NCBI GenBank assembly: GCA_021773295.1
Contig: JAJFKI010000018.1
Span: forward strand, 1-34,630
Direction of reading: 5' to 3'
From: Gammaproteobacteria bacterium
Lineage (GTDB): Bacteria; Pseudomonadota; Gammaproteobacteria; UBA1113
Length of the DNA: 34,630 bases
Part shown: piece after piece, positions 18,653 to 28,267 of the stretch
How positions within the stretch are numbered: the stretch's first letter is position 1
How the letters are laid out: each line of letters begins with the position of its first letter
Program-made: the position numbers and the translations under genes
The notes under the pieces: model-generated
Told to the model about the DNA's origin: nothing
The model's database searches: none
The model's input: the letters and a program-made list of their open reading frames with translations, nothing else

Positions 18653-18721
18653 GCTTTGGTATAGTGTGCCAAAGCCAGAACAAAGAGAATTATGATAATA
18701 AAACCCCGGTAGGGGTTTTTT
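18653..18721 (+). terminator. tRNA 3' hairpin and intrinsic terminator before rimP
   Basis: GCTTTGG (18653-18659) and CCAAAGC (18669-18675) form a hairpin just after the tRNA. Then AAAACCCC (18700-18707), loop GGTA and GGGGTTTT (18712-18719) end in a run of six T (18716-18721): a classic intrinsic terminator. Partial read-through would feed rimP-nusA-infB. In E. coli NusA controls its own operon through terminators of this kind; that comparison is from general knowledge. Confidence 0.85.
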
Positions 18722-18763
18722 GTTATCTGGGGTATGATGGTATCCCTGTTTTGTTAGAAAAGT

Positions 18764-19216
18764 ATGAATATTCAACGACTTAACGACATAATTGAGCCGT
18801 CTGTAACGAGTTTAGGCTTTAAATTTATCGGCTGTGAGTATATTCCTCAAGGCCGACGTGTGTTGTTGCGTGTTTATATTGATAAATCTGGCGGTGTTAA
18901 TCTTGATGATTGTGCAGCAGCCAGCCGTCAAGTGAGTGCGGTTTTGGATGTAGAGGATCCAATTGAAGGATTTTATAACTTAGAAGTATCGTCTCCGGGG
19001 CGTAAGCGCCGTTTGTTTACCCTGGAGCAGTGCCAACATTTTGTAGGCGAAGTGATAGCGATTAAGTTGAAAATGGCCCAAGACGGGCGGCGAAATTTTG
19101 TAGGTGAATTGAAACAGGTTGAAGGTGAAACCATTGTGTTATTCGCAGAAGAGACTGCGATGACCTTTGTGTTTAGCGATATTGAAAAAGCGCACCTTAA
19201 CCCTATTGATGATTAG
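18764..19216 (+). CDS. rimP: Ribosome maturation factor RimP
   Basis: RimP (150 residues) assists maturation of the 30S subunit in the cytoplasm. The N-terminal alpha/beta domain has LGFKFIGCEYIPQGRRVLLRVYID, and the stretch DPIEGFYNLEVSSPGRKRRL is the family signature. A C-terminal SH3-like barrel follows from about residue 85. The ATG start at 18764 is preceded by GTTAGAAAAGT, a weak Shine-Dalgarno. nusA follows after 12 nt. Confidence 0.95.
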   Translation: MNIQRLNDIIEPSVTSLGFKFIGCEYIPQGRRVLLRVYIDKSGGVNLDDCAAASRQVSAVLDVEDPIEGFYNLEVSSPGRKRRLFTLEQCQHFVGEVIAIKLKMAQDGRRNFVGELKQVEGETIVLFAEETAMTFVFSDIEKAHLNPIDD

Positions 19217-19228
19217 GTAGGCATCACG

Positions 19229-20731
19229 ATGAATAGAGATATTTTATTATTAGTTGGTACCTTATCCGATGCCAAGGGCATCAATAAGGAAAGCGTCTTC
19301 CAAGCGGTAGAGGCGGCGTTGGCCTTGGCCACGAAGAAGAACTATGGCGCTGACTATGCCTTTAGGGTCGTTATTGACCGTAATACGGGCGACTATGACA
19401 CGTATCGTTGTTATACCGTGGTGGAAGATGATCATGAAGAACCGATTACATCAGAATTAATCACAGTCACTGATGCACAAGCGAAAAAGCCTGATGCCGT
19501 TACTGGGGATGTGATTGAGGAGCCCGCGGATTCAGTAGAATTCGGTCGTATCGATGCGCAAGCTGCCAAACAAATTATTATGCAAAAAGTGCGAGAAGCA
19601 GAGCGCTGGGAAGTTGTTAATAGTTATCAAGACAAACTGGGTACCTTAGTTTTAGGTACCGTTAAAAAAGTATCACGTGAAGCCGCCTTATTAGATTTAG
19701 GTAGTAATGTGGAAGCCTTGATGCCGCGCAGTGAAATGCTACCTCACGAAGCCTTACGCATCAATGATCGCGTGCGTGCCTTCCTATATGACGCTCACTA
19801 TGAGCCGCGCGGACCGCAATTATTTGTTAGCCGCTCTAGGCCAGAAATGTTAGTGGAATTATTTACGATAGAAGTGCCTGAAATCAGTGAAGAAGTCATT
19901 GACATTCGTAGTGCGGCCAGGGACCCTGGCGTACGCGCTAAGATAGCAGTGAAAACGAATGATGGTCGTATTGATCCTATCGGTGCTTGCGTAGGTATGC
20001 GTGGTTCTAGGGTGCAAGCTGTGTCTGGTGAGTTAGGCGGTGAGCGCATTGACATTATTTTGTGGGATGATAATCCGGCACAGTTAGTGATTAATGCTAT
20101 GGCGCCTGCAGAAGTTGAATCTATCGTGGTGGATGAAGAATCTCATACCATTGATGTTGCTGTGGCCGAGGAACAATTATCACAAGCCATTGGAAAAAGC
20201 GGACAGAATGTGCGTTTAGCCAGTGACTTAACCGGTTGGACACTGAACGTAATGACCGTTGATGAACTGCAAGACAAACATGAAGTAGAAGCAAAAGCTA
20301 CCTTAACCTTATTCATGGAACAATTAGACGTGGATGAAGATGTTGCTGCCATTTTGGCTGAGGAAGGCTTTAGCACCTTAGAAGAAATTGCTTACGTGCC
20401 TGAAGATGAATTGCTCGCCATTGAAGAATTCGATGAAGAAACAATTGAAGAGTTACGCACACGAGCAAAAGATGCCTTATTAACACAAGCTTTGGCTAAA
20501 GAAGAAAAATTATCGTCCGCTGAGCCAGAACAAGATTTACTAGAAATGCGTGGTATGACGCGCGAGCTCGCCTATACACTTGCAAGTCGCGACATTAAAA
20601 CCATGGAGGATTTAGCGGAACTAGCAGTAGATGATTTATTAGATATTGAACCTATGGATGAAGAAAAAGCGGCTGAACTAATTATGACTGCACGCGAGCC
20701 TTGGTTTAAGGACAGTAGTGAAGTTAATTAA
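19229..20731 (+). CDS. nusA: Transcription termination/antitermination protein NusA
   Basis: NusA (500 residues) binds RNA polymerase and affects pausing, termination and antitermination. The N-terminal polymerase-binding domain covers about residues 1-130; an S1 domain follows ([17 protein letters not shown]); then two KH domains ([21 protein letters not shown] and [20 protein letters not shown]). Two C-terminal acidic helix-hairpin-helix repeats (about 365-425 and 440-495) are of the kind that contact the polymerase alpha subunit. Full length is normal for gammaproteobacteria. Confidence 0.97.
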   Translation: MNRDILLLVGTLSDAKGINKESVFQAVEAALALATKKNYGADYAFRVVIDRNTGDYDTYRCYTVVEDDHEEPITSELITVTDAQAKKPDAVTGDVIEEPADSVEFGRIDAQAAKQIIMQKVREAERWEVVNSYQDKLGTLVLGTVKKVSREAALLDLGSNVEALMPRSEMLPHEALRINDRVRAFLYDAHYEPRGPQLFVSRSRPEMLVELFTIEVPEISEEVIDIRSAARDPGVRAKIAVKTNDGRIDPIGACVGMRGSRVQAVSGELGGERIDIILWDDNPAQLVINAMAPAEVESIVVDEESHTIDVAVAEEQLSQAIGKSGQNVRLASDLTGWTLNVMTVDELQDKHEVEAKATLTLFMEQLDVDEDVAAILAEEGFSTLEEIAYVPEDELLAIEEFDEETIEELRTRAKDALLTQALAKEEKLSSAEPEQDLLEMRGMTRELAYTLASRDIKTMEDLAELAVDDLLDIEPMDEEKAAELIMTAREPWFKDSSEVN

Positions 20732-20748
20732 AATTGGGGGATGTGCAC

Positions 20749-23196
20749 ATGGCTACAGTACAAGATTTAGCAAGTGACGTCGGAATTCCTATTGACCGAT
20801 TATTATCACAGTTCAAAGAAGCTGGGATACCGGACATCGCTGATGCGAAGGCTGACGTTAATGATGAGCAAAAGCAGCAATTGTTAGCGCACTTACAAAA
20901 AGTTCATGGCCGCGAAAAGAAAGAGCGGAAAATCACACTAAAGCGACGCACAACCAGTACCTTAAAAGTCACTGGCAGTGAAGGCCGCAGCAAGAAAGCG
21001 GTCAAAGTGGAAGTACGCAAAAAACGTACCTTAGTGAAAAAGCCTGTCATCGAAGAAGAAGTTCCTGAAGAAACACCAATTGTAGAAGAAGCACCTGCAG
21101 TAGTAGCAGTTGCTGGTGACAGTATCGCAACGACCGCGAGTGATTCAGAGCTTGCAGTAGCAGAAGTTGTCGAGCAAGAAGTTGCAGTTGCAAAAGAAGT
21201 TAAGGAAAAACCAGCCGCTGAAAAAACAGAAGAGGAAACGGCCGACAGCAAAACTAAAGCAAAAGATAAACGTAAAAAAACCAAAGAATATTATGAAGAA
21301 AAACGCGAACAAGAGGCGTTAAAGCGCCAGAAGCAACGCAGTGGCCGTGTCCGCACCCGTACCAAAAAGCGACACACTCGCGTGAAACAATCAGAAGCCA
21401 TGACGGCGATGAAACAAGAATTTGCGGTACCCACGGCGCCAATGATTAAAGAAGTGGGTATTCCAGTCACTATTACGGTGGCCGAACTCGCTAAAAAGAT
21501 GTCGGTTAAAGCGGCAGAAGTGATTAAAGTGCTCATGGGTATGGGGGCTATGGTCACCATTAACCAAGTCATCGATCAAGATACCGCACAGTTAGTGGTC
21601 GAAGAAATGGGCCACAAAGTGAAGCTATTAACGGATTCAGAATTAGAAGATGCTCTGTCGGCAGAGTTAGTCTCAGAAGGTGAAGAAGTGAGTCGTCCTC
21701 CTGTGGTGACTATCATGGGCCACGTCGATCATGGTAAAACGTCGTTATTAGATTATATTCGTCGTACCAAAGTCACCAGCAGTGAAGCGGGCGGTATTAC
21801 TCAGCATATTGGTGCTTACCGCGTGCAAACGGATAGAGGTGTCATTACCTTTCTTGATACACCGGGTCACGAAGCGTTCACGGCGATGCGTGCTCGCGGC
21901 GCACAATCAACCGATATCGTTGTTTTAGTGGTCGCAGCAGACGATGGTGTGAAACCACAAACCATTGAAGCGATTCAGCACGCGAGAGCTGCCGAAGTGC
22001 CTTTAGTGGTGGCTATCAATAAAATGGATAAACCAGAAGCTGATCCAGAACGTGTGAAAACAGAATTGTCTCACTATGAAGTTATTTCAGAAGAGTGGAG
22101 TGGTAATGTGATGTTTATCCCCATCTCGGCTAAAACAGGTGATGGCGTTGAGAAATTGTTAGAATCAATTTTATTGCAAGCTGAAGTATTAGAATTAAAA
22201 GCAGTTGCTGATGGTCCTGTACAAGGCGTGATTATTGAATCCCGCTTGGAAAAAGGTCGTGGTCCTGTCGCAACGGTGTTAGTGCAAAAAGGTTTATTAA
22301 AGCGTGGCGATATTTTATTGTCAGGCCAAGAGTTCGGTCGCGTGCGTGCTATGCTTGACGAAACAGGTAAGCAAGTTGACGAAGCTGGGCCTTCAACGCC
22401 GGTTGAAGTGCTAGGCTTATCAGGCACACCTAGCTCAGGTAATGATGCCGTCACCGTGAGTACAGAACGCAAAGCACGTGAAGTTGCTTTGTTCCGCCAG
22501 GGTAAATACCGTGAAGTGAAATTGGCAAACCAACAAAAGGCGAAACTTGAAAATCTCTTCAATAGTATGAGTGAAGGGGTCGCTAATGCGTTAAATATTG
22601 TAATGAAAGCGGATGTGCAGGGTTCTATTGAAGCATTGGTAGATTCATTAACTAAATTGTCCACCGATGAAGTCAAAGTTAATATCATTGCTAGCGGTGT
22701 CGGTGGTATCACCGAATCAGATATTAACTTGAGTATTGCCTCAAGTGCAATCGTCATTGGTTTTAATGTTAGAGCGGATGCATCTGCGCGCCGTTTAGTG
22801 GAAGCCGAAGATGTGGATTTACATTATTATAGTGTGATTTACGACGTCATTGATGAGGTTAAGCAAGCCATGTCTGGCATGCTGGCGCCTGAAACCAAAG
22901 AAGAAATCATTGGTATCGCAGAGGTGCGTGAAGTTTTCCGTTCACCGAAGTTAGGTGCTATTGCCGGTTGTATGGTGATTGAAGGTAATCTGAAGCGCAG
23001 TAATCCTATTCGGGTCTTGCGCGAAAATGTCGTGATCTATGAAGGTGAACTAGAATCATTGCGTCGTTTTAAAGAAGATGTTAATGAAGTGCGCCAAGGT
23101 TATGAATGTGGTATTGGTGTCAAAAATTATAATGACATCAAGACGGGTGATCAGATTGAAGTCTATCAAACCGTTACTGTGCAACGTTCACTATAG
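20749..23196 (+). CDS. infB: Translation initiation factor IF-2
   Basis: IF-2 (815 residues) is the GTPase that brings fMet-tRNA to the 30S subunit and promotes subunit joining. The N-terminal IF2_N helix ([22 protein letters not shown]) is followed by a Lys/Glu/Ala-rich linker, a second IF2_N domain ([23 protein letters not shown]), and the GTPase domain with GHVDHGKT (324-331), DTPGH (370) and NKMD (424). Domains II-IV follow, ending in the C-terminal fMet-binding barrel. An in-frame TTG exists at 20734, but ATG 20749 follows GGGGGATG with good spacing and begins at the conserved Met. Confidence 0.97.
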   Translation: MATVQDLASDVGIPIDRLLSQFKEAGIPDIADAKADVNDEQKQQLLAHLQKVHGREKKERKITLKRRTTSTLKVTGSEGRSKKAVKVEVRKKRTLVKKPVIEEEVPEETPIVEEAPAVVAVAGDSIATTASDSELAVAEVVEQEVAVAKEVKEKPAAEKTEEETADSKTKAKDKRKKTKEYYEEKREQEALKRQKQRSGRVRTRTKKRHTRVKQSEAMTAMKQEFAVPTAPMIKEVGIPVTITVAELAKKMSVKAAEVIKVLMGMGAMVTINQVIDQDTAQLVVEEMGHKVKLLTDSELEDALSAELVSEGEEVSRPPVVTIMGHVDHGKTSLLDYIRRTKVTSSEAGGITQHIGAYRVQTDRGVITFLDTPGHEAFTAMRARGAQSTDIVVLVVAADDGVKPQTIEAIQHARAAEVPLVVAINKMDKPEADPERVKTELSHYEVISEEWSGNVMFIPISAKTGDGVEKLLESILLQAEVLELKAVADGPVQGVIIESRLEKGRGPVATVLVQKGLLKRGDILLSGQEFGRVRAMLDETGKQVDEAGPSTPVEVLGLSGTPSSGNDAVTVSTERKAREVALFRQGKYREVKLANQQKAKLENLFNSMSEGVANALNIVMKADVQGSIEALVDSLTKLSTDEVKVNIIASGVGGITESDINLSIASSAIVIGFNVRADASARRLVEAEDVDLHYYSVIYDVIDEVKQAMSGMLAPETKEEIIGIAEVREVFRSPKLGAIAGCMVIEGNLKRSNPIRVLRENVVIYEGELESLRRFKEDVNEVRQGYECGIGVKNYNDIKTGDQIEVYQTVTVQRSL

Positions 23197-23207
23197 GAAG
23201 CGAAACC

Positions 23208-23600
23208 GTGCCAAATGAATTCCAGCGGACCCACAGGGTAGCCGATGCCCTACAAAAAGAAATTTCACGTATATTGCAGCGAGAAGTGCGCGATCCCCGT
23301 ATTGCCATGACGACTATTTGTGCAGTAGAAGTTTCAAAAGATTTATCCTATGCCAAAATTTTTGTGAGCATGATGGCCGAGGAAGATGAGCTTGTGCAAA
23401 GTATGGCAGCATTAAAAGGTGCTTCAGGACATATTCGCTCTTTACTTGCCAAAACGATGAAATTAAGAGTCGTACCGGAATTGCGGTTTGTTTATGATGA
23501 GTCGATTGCAAGAGGGCGTCACTTATCAAGCTTAATCGATTCAGCCGTTACTAGTGATGCAAAAATAAAAGGCCAAAAAAGTAATGGCGAAAGCGAATAA
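23208..23600 (+). CDS. rbfA: 30S ribosome-binding factor RbfA
   Basis: RbfA (130 residues) is a KH-fold protein needed for late maturation of 16S rRNA and for cold adaptation. The N-terminal RVADALQKEISRILQREVRDPRI and the later LRFVYDESIARGRHLSSLID are diagnostic. The start is GTG 23208 after TAGGAAGC. Its last 17 bases overlap truB, so the two are coupled. Confidence 0.95.
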   Translation: MPNEFQRTHRVADALQKEISRILQREVRDPRIAMTTICAVEVSKDLSYAKIFVSMMAEEDELVQSMAALKGASGHIRSLLAKTMKLRVVPELRFVYDESIARGRHLSSLIDSAVTSDAKIKGQKSNGESE

Positions 23601-24504
23601 ATTATCCTTACCCATAAATGGTGTATTACTGGTGGATAAGCCCACGGGTAAAACCTCTAACCAAGTGCTGCAACACGTTAAGCGTCTTTATAATGCCCGC
23701 AAAGCAGGTCATACGGGCGCCTTGGATCCCTTAGCCAGTGGCATGTTGCCTATTTGTTTTGGTAAAGCCACTAAGTTTGCCCAATACTTACTAGATTCTG
23801 ATAAGCATTATATTGCCGAAGCTAGCCTTGGCCTCATAACAGATACGGGCGATACCGACGGCCAAATCATCCAACAACGCACAGTTGGCAAAATTACCGA
23901 TAGCGCGCTAGCCATGGTATTAGATAAATTCAAAGGCGAAATAGAACAAGTACCACCGATGCATTCTGCGTTAAAGCACAAGGGCCAGCCACTGTATAAG
24001 TTGGCACGTAAAGGGATTGAAGTAGAACGAAAATCAAGAAATGTCACCATTCACCAATTGACTCTGTTAGAACGCACAGAGACGACTTTACTGTTAGATG
24101 TCATCTGCAGCAAAGGTACGTATATCCGTACCTTGGTAGAAGATATTGGCAAAACTCTATTATGTGGGGCCACCATTAGCATGCTGCGTCGCGTCAATGT
24201 AGCAAGCTTTGACAAACAACCCATGTACCCCTTGACACAATTACAACAAATAGCTGATGAAGAGGGACCAAGTAGCCTAGAAAAATTAATGCTACCTGTC
24301 AGCCATGCCATCACCTGTTTACCCAAGTTAGAGGTCACAGGCACGGAATGGCTTTACTTAGCAAATGGCAGGACATTTAAGCCGATGGAGGCTTTTGAGC
24401 CCGGTTTTATTCAATTGGGCTTGGATACGGGTAAATCGCTAGGGGTTGGTCAAGTCGATGCGGCAGGTAAAGTCAGCGCCGTACAGTTATTTAAAACGTT
24501 TTAA
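23584..24504 (+). CDS. truB: tRNA pseudouridine(55) synthase TruB
   Basis: TruB (306 residues) converts uridine 55 in the T-loop of tRNAs to pseudouridine. The catalytic motif GHTGALDPLASGMLP places the nucleophile at Asp48. INGVLLVDKPTGKTSN at the N-terminus and SKGTYIRTLVEDIG near residues 179-192 are typical. A C-terminal extension (residues about 250-306) matches the PUA-like tail of the family. It overlaps rbfA by 17 nt, and its TAA stop is part of the AAGGAG Shine-Dalgarno of the following gene. Confidence 0.96.
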   Translation: MAKANKLSLPINGVLLVDKPTGKTSNQVLQHVKRLYNARKAGHTGALDPLASGMLPICFGKATKFAQYLLDSDKHYIAEASLGLITDTGDTDGQIIQQRTVGKITDSALAMVLDKFKGEIEQVPPMHSALKHKGQPLYKLARKGIEVERKSRNVTIHQLTLLERTETTLLLDVICSKGTYIRTLVEDIGKTLLCGATISMLRRVNVASFDKQPMYPLTQLQQIADEEGPSSLEKLMLPVSHAITCLPKLEVTGTEWLYLANGRTFKPMEAFEPGFIQLGLDTGKSLGVGQVDAAGKVSAVQLFKTF

Positions 24505-24514
24505 GGAGACAGTG

Positions 24515-24895
24515 GTGAGTACAAAATATTATGCCCTATTAAAAGAAATGTTTACCCAAATGGTAGAAAAAAAGAATGCTTCATTGATTCCCCACTATTT
24601 CCACACAGAGTTCTTACTCTACAGTAATGGCAAAATAATGGATTATCAGGATACTGTTGATTACCATGAAGAGGTGTATAAAACGCCTGTCCAATACCAA
24701 GTGGATTTTGAAGAAGGCACGGTCCTTGAGAGCGGAGAAAAAGTAGCAGCCCGCCTAATGATTACGACTTCTAAGCCTGGTGAAGACACAATTCCCTTAG
24801 AAATCATACTGATAGCAGAGTACAAAGACGACAAAATTCACCGAGTATGGGAGCTTACCTACCCTGATTGGTCGCAGCTAGAACGATTTGAGTGA
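24515..24895 (+). CDS. NTF2/SnoaL-like small protein of unknown function
   Basis: This 126-residue protein begins at GTG 24515, six bases after AAGGAG; a GTG at 24512 is also in frame but too close. The pattern looks like the NTF2/SnoaL cone fold: an N-terminal helix pair (YALLKEMFTQMVEKKNASLI), HTEFLLYSNGKIMDYQDTVDYHEEVY, then strands (EKVAARLMITTS, IPLEIILIAEYKDDKIHRVWELTYP). The K-I-x-R-x-W-E-L end is common in SnoaL-like proteins. No enzyme class can be named and no catalytic set is certain. It is translationally coupled to truB and lies between truB and rpsO, where E. coli has no gene. Confident as a gene; fold moderately confident; function unknown. Confidence 0.75.
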   Translation: MSTKYYALLKEMFTQMVEKKNASLIPHYFHTEFLLYSNGKIMDYQDTVDYHEEVYKTPVQYQVDFEEGTVLESGEKVAARLMITTSKPGEDTIPLEIILIAEYKDDKIHRVWELTYPDWSQLERFE

Positions 24896-24939
24896 TAATT
24901 TAGCGCGCTAATCACTAACCACGGGCCGCTAATCACTAA
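24891..24939. repeat. 12-mer palindrome and CGCTAATCACTAA direct repeat
   Basis: TTAGCGCGCTAA (24900-24911) is a perfect palindrome, extended by AGTGA/TCACT arms with a 3-nt bulge. CGCTAATCACTAA occurs at 24906-24918 and again at 24927-24939. The first copy makes a hairpin after the stop of the NTF2-like gene but has no T-run. It could be a weak terminator, or an operator ahead of the rpsO promoter. Confidence 0.5.
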
Positions 24940-24946
24940 TATGTCC

Positions 24947-24976
24947 TTGTTCTTACCACCTAAGATGGTATAAAAT
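24947..24976 (+). promoter_or_regulatory. Sigma-70 promoter for rpsO-pnp
   Basis: TTGTTC (24947-24952), an 18-nt spacer and TAAAAT (24971-24976), or 16 nt to the overlapping TATAAA at 24969, form a good promoter. The predicted mRNA leader is about 55 nt and ends in TTTAGGAGTAATTTAG before the rpsO ATG. Confidence 0.65.
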
Positions 24977-25038
24977 AGCGAGTTCATTAATAACCTATGT
25001 AAATAAACAGTTTTAAATGATGTTTAGGAGTAATTTAG

Positions 25039-25314
25039 ATGTTAGATAATTTAGCCAAAAAAGGCGTAATGGGCGACTTTCAACGCCAAGAGGGTGACAC
25101 GGGTTCACCTGAGGTGCAAGTAGCTTTATTAACTGCAAGAATTAATGACTTGCAAGCCCATTTTAAAGCGCACAAAAAAGATGTGCACTCACGCCTTGGC
25201 TTGATGAAAATGGTGGCAAAGCGCCGCAAATTGATGAAATATATCAAACGTGACAACCTTGAGTTATATCGTGATTTATTAAAGCGTTTAAGCCTGCGTG
25301 ATAGCGCCAATTAA
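25039..25314 (+). CDS. rpsO: 30S ribosomal protein S15
   Basis: S15 (91 residues) binds 16S rRNA early in assembly of the 30S platform. [44 protein letters not shown] and [26 protein letters not shown] are the four-helix family sequence. GGAG stands 9 nt before ATG 25039. pnp lies 61 nt downstream, as in the rpsO-pnp operon of E. coli. Confidence 0.97.
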   Translation: MLDNLAKKGVMGDFQRQEGDTGSPEVQVALLTARINDLQAHFKAHKKDVHSRLGLMKMVAKRRKLMKYIKRDNLELYRDLLKRLSLRDSAN

Positions 25315-25375
25315 TCTGCTCCATCCATTCCAGGTACGGCAGTGTAATTTATATTTGTAAAGAGGATAAGAATTC

Positions 25376-27481
25376 GTGAGCAATTTAGTAGCAAAGAAAA
25401 CATTAAAATACGGTAACCACCAACTCTCTATCGAAACGGGTACAGTCGCACGCCAAGCAACTGGCTCGGTGATGGTCAGCTTGGATGATACTGTCGTATT
25501 AGTCACTGCCGTTGGTAAACAAAGCCAAGGGAATGAAGTTCGGGATTTTTTCCCACTGACCGTGGACTACGGAGAAAGACAGTATGCCGGGGGTAACATT
25601 CCAGGTGGCTTTTTTAAACGTGAAGGTCGTCCTTCAGAAAAAGAAATTTTAACCTGCCGTTTGATTGACAGGCCAATGCGTCCACTCTTCCCTGAAGGCT
25701 TCACTGAAGAAGTACAAATCATTGCAACCGTGATGTCATCTAATCCTGAAGTGAATGGTGATATCCCTGCGTTGATTGGCGCCTCTGCTGCAGTAGCGCT
25801 GTCTGGCCTTCCCTTTGAGCGACCAATTGCGGCCGCAAAAGTGGGTTATAAAGATGGCCAATATATTTTAAACCCAACCACCACTGAGTTAGAAACCAGC
25901 GAATTAGAATTAGTGGTTGCAGGCACAAAAAATGCCGTCTTAATGGTGGAATCACAAGCGAAAGAATTACCTGAAGACGTTATGCTAGGTGCAGTACTCT
26001 TTGGTCACGAACAAATGCAACCGGTGATTCAAGCGATTGAAGAATTAGCGGCTGAAGCTGGCAAGGCTCGTTGGGACTGGCAAGCGCCAGCAGCGGATGA
26101 AGCCTTACAGCAACAAGTGGCTGGTATTGCTGAAGCGGATATCATCGAGGCTTATAAAATTCAAGAAAAGCCACAACGCTACCAGCGTCTTGCTGAAGTT
26201 TCACAAGCGGCAGTTGATCAACTGTGTGGTGAAAAAAGTGAAATTGCAGCCTCTGATGTAGAAAAAATCATTGAGTCACTGAAAAAGAATATTGTGCGCC
26301 AACGTATTTTAAATGGTGAAGCACGTATTGATGGTCGTGACTTAAAAACAGTACGACCCATCACAATTAACGCGACGGTATTACCTCGGGTCCATGGTTC
26401 TGCGTTGTTTACTCGCGGTGAAACACAAGCAATTGTTGCCGCAACATTAGGAACTGATAGAGATTCACAAATTATTGATGGTTTGGAAGGTGAGCGCCGT
26501 GATGCGTTTATGTTGCATTATAATTTCCCTCCCTACTCTGTTGGTGAAACGGGCCGGGTTGGCACGCCTAAACGTCGTGAGATTGGTCATGGTCATTTGG
26601 CTAAACGCGCAATGGCAGCGGTTATCCCAAGCCAAGAAGAATTCCCTTATGTATTACGTGTCGTATCAGAAATCACTGAATCAAACGGTTCTAGCTCTAT
26701 GGCAACAGTTTGTGGTACTAGCTTGGCATTAATGGATGCTGGTGTACCTACTAAAGCACCTGTTGCGGGTATTGCCATGGGCTTAGTCAAAGAAGCGAAT
26801 CAACACGCAGTTTTGACCGATATTTTGGGTGATGAAGATCACTTAGGTGATATGGACTTCAAAGTTGCCGGTACTTCTGCAGGTATTACGGCGTTACAAA
26901 TGGATATCAAAATTTCCGGTATCACTAAAGAAATTATGGAGCAGGCATTAGCGCAAGCGAAAGAAGGCCGTATGCACATTTTGGATATCATGGCGCAAAT
27001 CATGGATAAGCCAAGAGAAGACGTATCTGACTATGCGCCTAGAATCACTAGCCTACAAATTGCTCGTGATAAAATCGGTGATGTCATTGGTAAAGGTGGT
27101 GCGACCATCCGTGGCATTATCGAAGAAACTGGCGTTAGTATTGATATTAACGACGAGGGTGTTGTGAAGATTGCTTCTAATGATAAAGAAGCCGCTGCAA
27201 AAGCCTTAAAAATAGTAGAAACACTCACGGCTGAAATTGAAGTAGGTACTATTTACGACGGTAAAGTCGTGCGTATCATGGATTTCGGTGCCTTTGTGGC
27301 GATTGCCCCAGGTAAGGAAGGTCTAGTTCACATTTCACAAATCGCCAATGAGCGTGTGAATAAAGTGGAAGACTACCTCAAAGAAGGTCAATCAGTGCGA
27401 GTGAAAGTCTTAGAAATCGATCGTCAAGGCCGCGTACGCCTCAGCATGAAAGAAGTCGAACAAGTAGCCGCTGACGCATAA
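25376..27481 (+). CDS. pnp: Polyribonucleotide nucleotidyltransferase (PNPase)
   Basis: PNPase (701 residues) degrades RNA 3' to 5' with phosphate and can add tails in reverse; it is part of the RNA degradosome. Two RNase PH domains flank an all-helical domain. [14 protein letters not shown] and [11 protein letters not shown] are in the first; [18 protein letters not shown] (about 482-499) in the second has the catalytic Asp residues. A KH domain ([17 protein letters not shown], about 560-576) and an S1 domain (from about 622) end the protein. The start is GTG 25376 after AGAGGATAAG. Length is normal. Confidence 0.97.
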   Translation: MSNLVAKKTLKYGNHQLSIETGTVARQATGSVMVSLDDTVVLVTAVGKQSQGNEVRDFFPLTVDYGERQYAGGNIPGGFFKREGRPSEKEILTCRLIDRPMRPLFPEGFTEEVQIIATVMSSNPEVNGDIPALIGASAAVALSGLPFERPIAAAKVGYKDGQYILNPTTTELETSELELVVAGTKNAVLMVESQAKELPEDVMLGAVLFGHEQMQPVIQAIEELAAEAGKARWDWQAPAADEALQQQVAGIAEADIIEAYKIQEKPQRYQRLAEVSQAAVDQLCGEKSEIAASDVEKIIESLKKNIVRQRILNGEARIDGRDLKTVRPITINATVLPRVHGSALFTRGETQAIVAATLGTDRDSQIIDGLEGERRDAFMLHYNFPPYSVGETGRVGTPKRREIGHGHLAKRAMAAVIPSQEEFPYVLRVVSEITESNGSSSMATVCGTSLALMDAGVPTKAPVAGIAMGLVKEANQHAVLTDILGDEDHLGDMDFKVAGTSAGITALQMDIKISGITKEIMEQALAQAKEGRMHILDIMAQIMDKPREDVSDYAPRITSLQIARDKIGDVIGKGGATIRGIIEETGVSIDINDEGVVKIASNDKEAAAKALKIVETLTAEIEVGTIYDGKVVRIMDFGAFVAIAPGKEGLVHISQIANERVNKVEDYLKEGQSVRVKVLEIDRQGRVRLSMKEVEQVAADA

Positions 27482-27494
27482 GCGTTTTTATAAT

Positions 27495-27541
27495 CCCCCC
27501 GCCGTCATCTTCAGCTCAAGGCCGAGGATGACGATGGGGGG
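27495..27541. terminator. Long GC-rich hairpin between convergent pnp and folE
   Basis: CCCCCC (27495-27500) pairs with GGGGGG (27536-27541), and CGTCATCTTC (27503-27512) pairs with GAGGATGACG (27524-27533), with one G-U pair and an 11-nt loop. It is placed to end both convergent transcripts, but neither side carries a real T-run. The GTCATC...GATGAC core resembles dispersed palindromic repeats seen in many proteobacteria, so it may be a repeat serving as a terminator. Confidence 0.65.
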
Positions 27542-27543
27542 AG

Positions 27544-28095
27544 TTAATTATGAATCAATGTCAAAAACTCGCTACGAGTCTTCGTATCTTCCCGAAATGA
27601 TCCCAGCATTGCCGAGGTTTTCATGATTGAATTTTGTTTTTCGATGCCGCGCATCATCATACACATGTGGCGCGCTTCTATAATTACGCCGACCCCTAAT
27701 GCGTTAATAGAAGATTTAATACACTCAGCCACTTGGTGGGTTAACTGTTCTTGGATCTGCAATCGGCGGGAGAATAATTCGATAATTCTCGCGATTTTTG
27801 AAAGCCCTAACACTTTACCCTGCGGAATGTAAGCCACATGGCAATTGCCGAAGAAGGGTAATAAGTGATGCTCACACAAAGAATAGAATTCAATGTTTTT
27901 AACAATGACCATATCATCAATATCAGAGCTAAACATGGCAGAATTTAACAGCGCCTCTAAGTCCATGTCATAGCCCGACGTTAAATAGCGTATGGCTTTT
28001 GCAGCGCGATGTGGCGTTTTTAATAAGCCTTCACGCTCCGGATCTTCATTGATTTCAGATATCAATTCTTTATATAAACTTTCTAATTTTTGCAT
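27544..28095 (-). CDS. folE: GTP cyclohydrolase I
   Basis: FolE (183 residues) converts GTP to 7,8-dihydroneopterin triphosphate, the first step of folate synthesis and, in many bacteria, of queuosine precursors. The zinc ligands are Cys74 and His77 in [10 protein letters not shown] and Cys145 in [35 protein letters not shown] is the family signature. It is the short form, lacking much of the E. coli N-terminus, like B. subtilis FolE. It lies after the HIT gene on the same strand. Its ATG (28095-28093) and its AGGAG Shine-Dalgarno abut and lie in a mobile repeat end, so the repeat furnishes its ribosome binding site. Confidence 0.96.
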   Translation of the reverse strand: MQKLESLYKELISEINEDPEREGLLKTPHRAAKAIRYLTSGYDMDLEALLNSAMFSSDIDDMVIVKNIEFYSLCEHHLLPFFGNCHVAYIPQGKVLGLSKIARIIELFSRRLQIQEQLTHQVAECIKSSINALGVGVIIEARHMCMMMRGIEKQNSIMKTSAMLGSFREDTKTRSEFLTLIHN

Positions 28096-28096
28096 A

Positions 28097-28259
28097 TATA
28101 CTCCTCGTGATTCAAAATGCGAAATTTAGGCGATTTGATTTTTGTTCCCTTTGGACGTTCGAAATGCGGGTAATAGTTACTCTATTGGCAAATTTCGAAC
28201 GTTCAAAGGGGGCAAAAAGCAATAGCATTAATTTCGCATTTTGAGTCACGAGGAGTATA
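28097..28259 (+). repeat. Complete type I long-hairpin MITE-like element, 163 bp
   Basis: Both ends are visible. The left end begins TATACTCCTCGTGATTC and the right end finishes GAGTCACGAGGAGTATA. The two 30-31-bp terminal repeats differ at one base before diverging. Inner arms 28147-28165 and 28192-28210 pair, with the AATAG/CTATT tip between them. TA dinucleotides at both edges fit a TA target duplication, as in IS630/Tc1-type MITEs such as Correia elements. It fills all but 9 bases of the 172-bp HIT-folE gap. On the folE strand its end provides AGGAG five bases before the ATG. Confidence 0.9.
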
Positions 28260-28267
28260 ACCCTCTT

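Noticed and set aside
22074..22757. Long minus-strand frame (227 codons) inside infB
   Set aside because: Antisense shadow of a highly conserved GTPase gene, Ser/Thr-rich composition from codon mirroring, no ribosome binding site.
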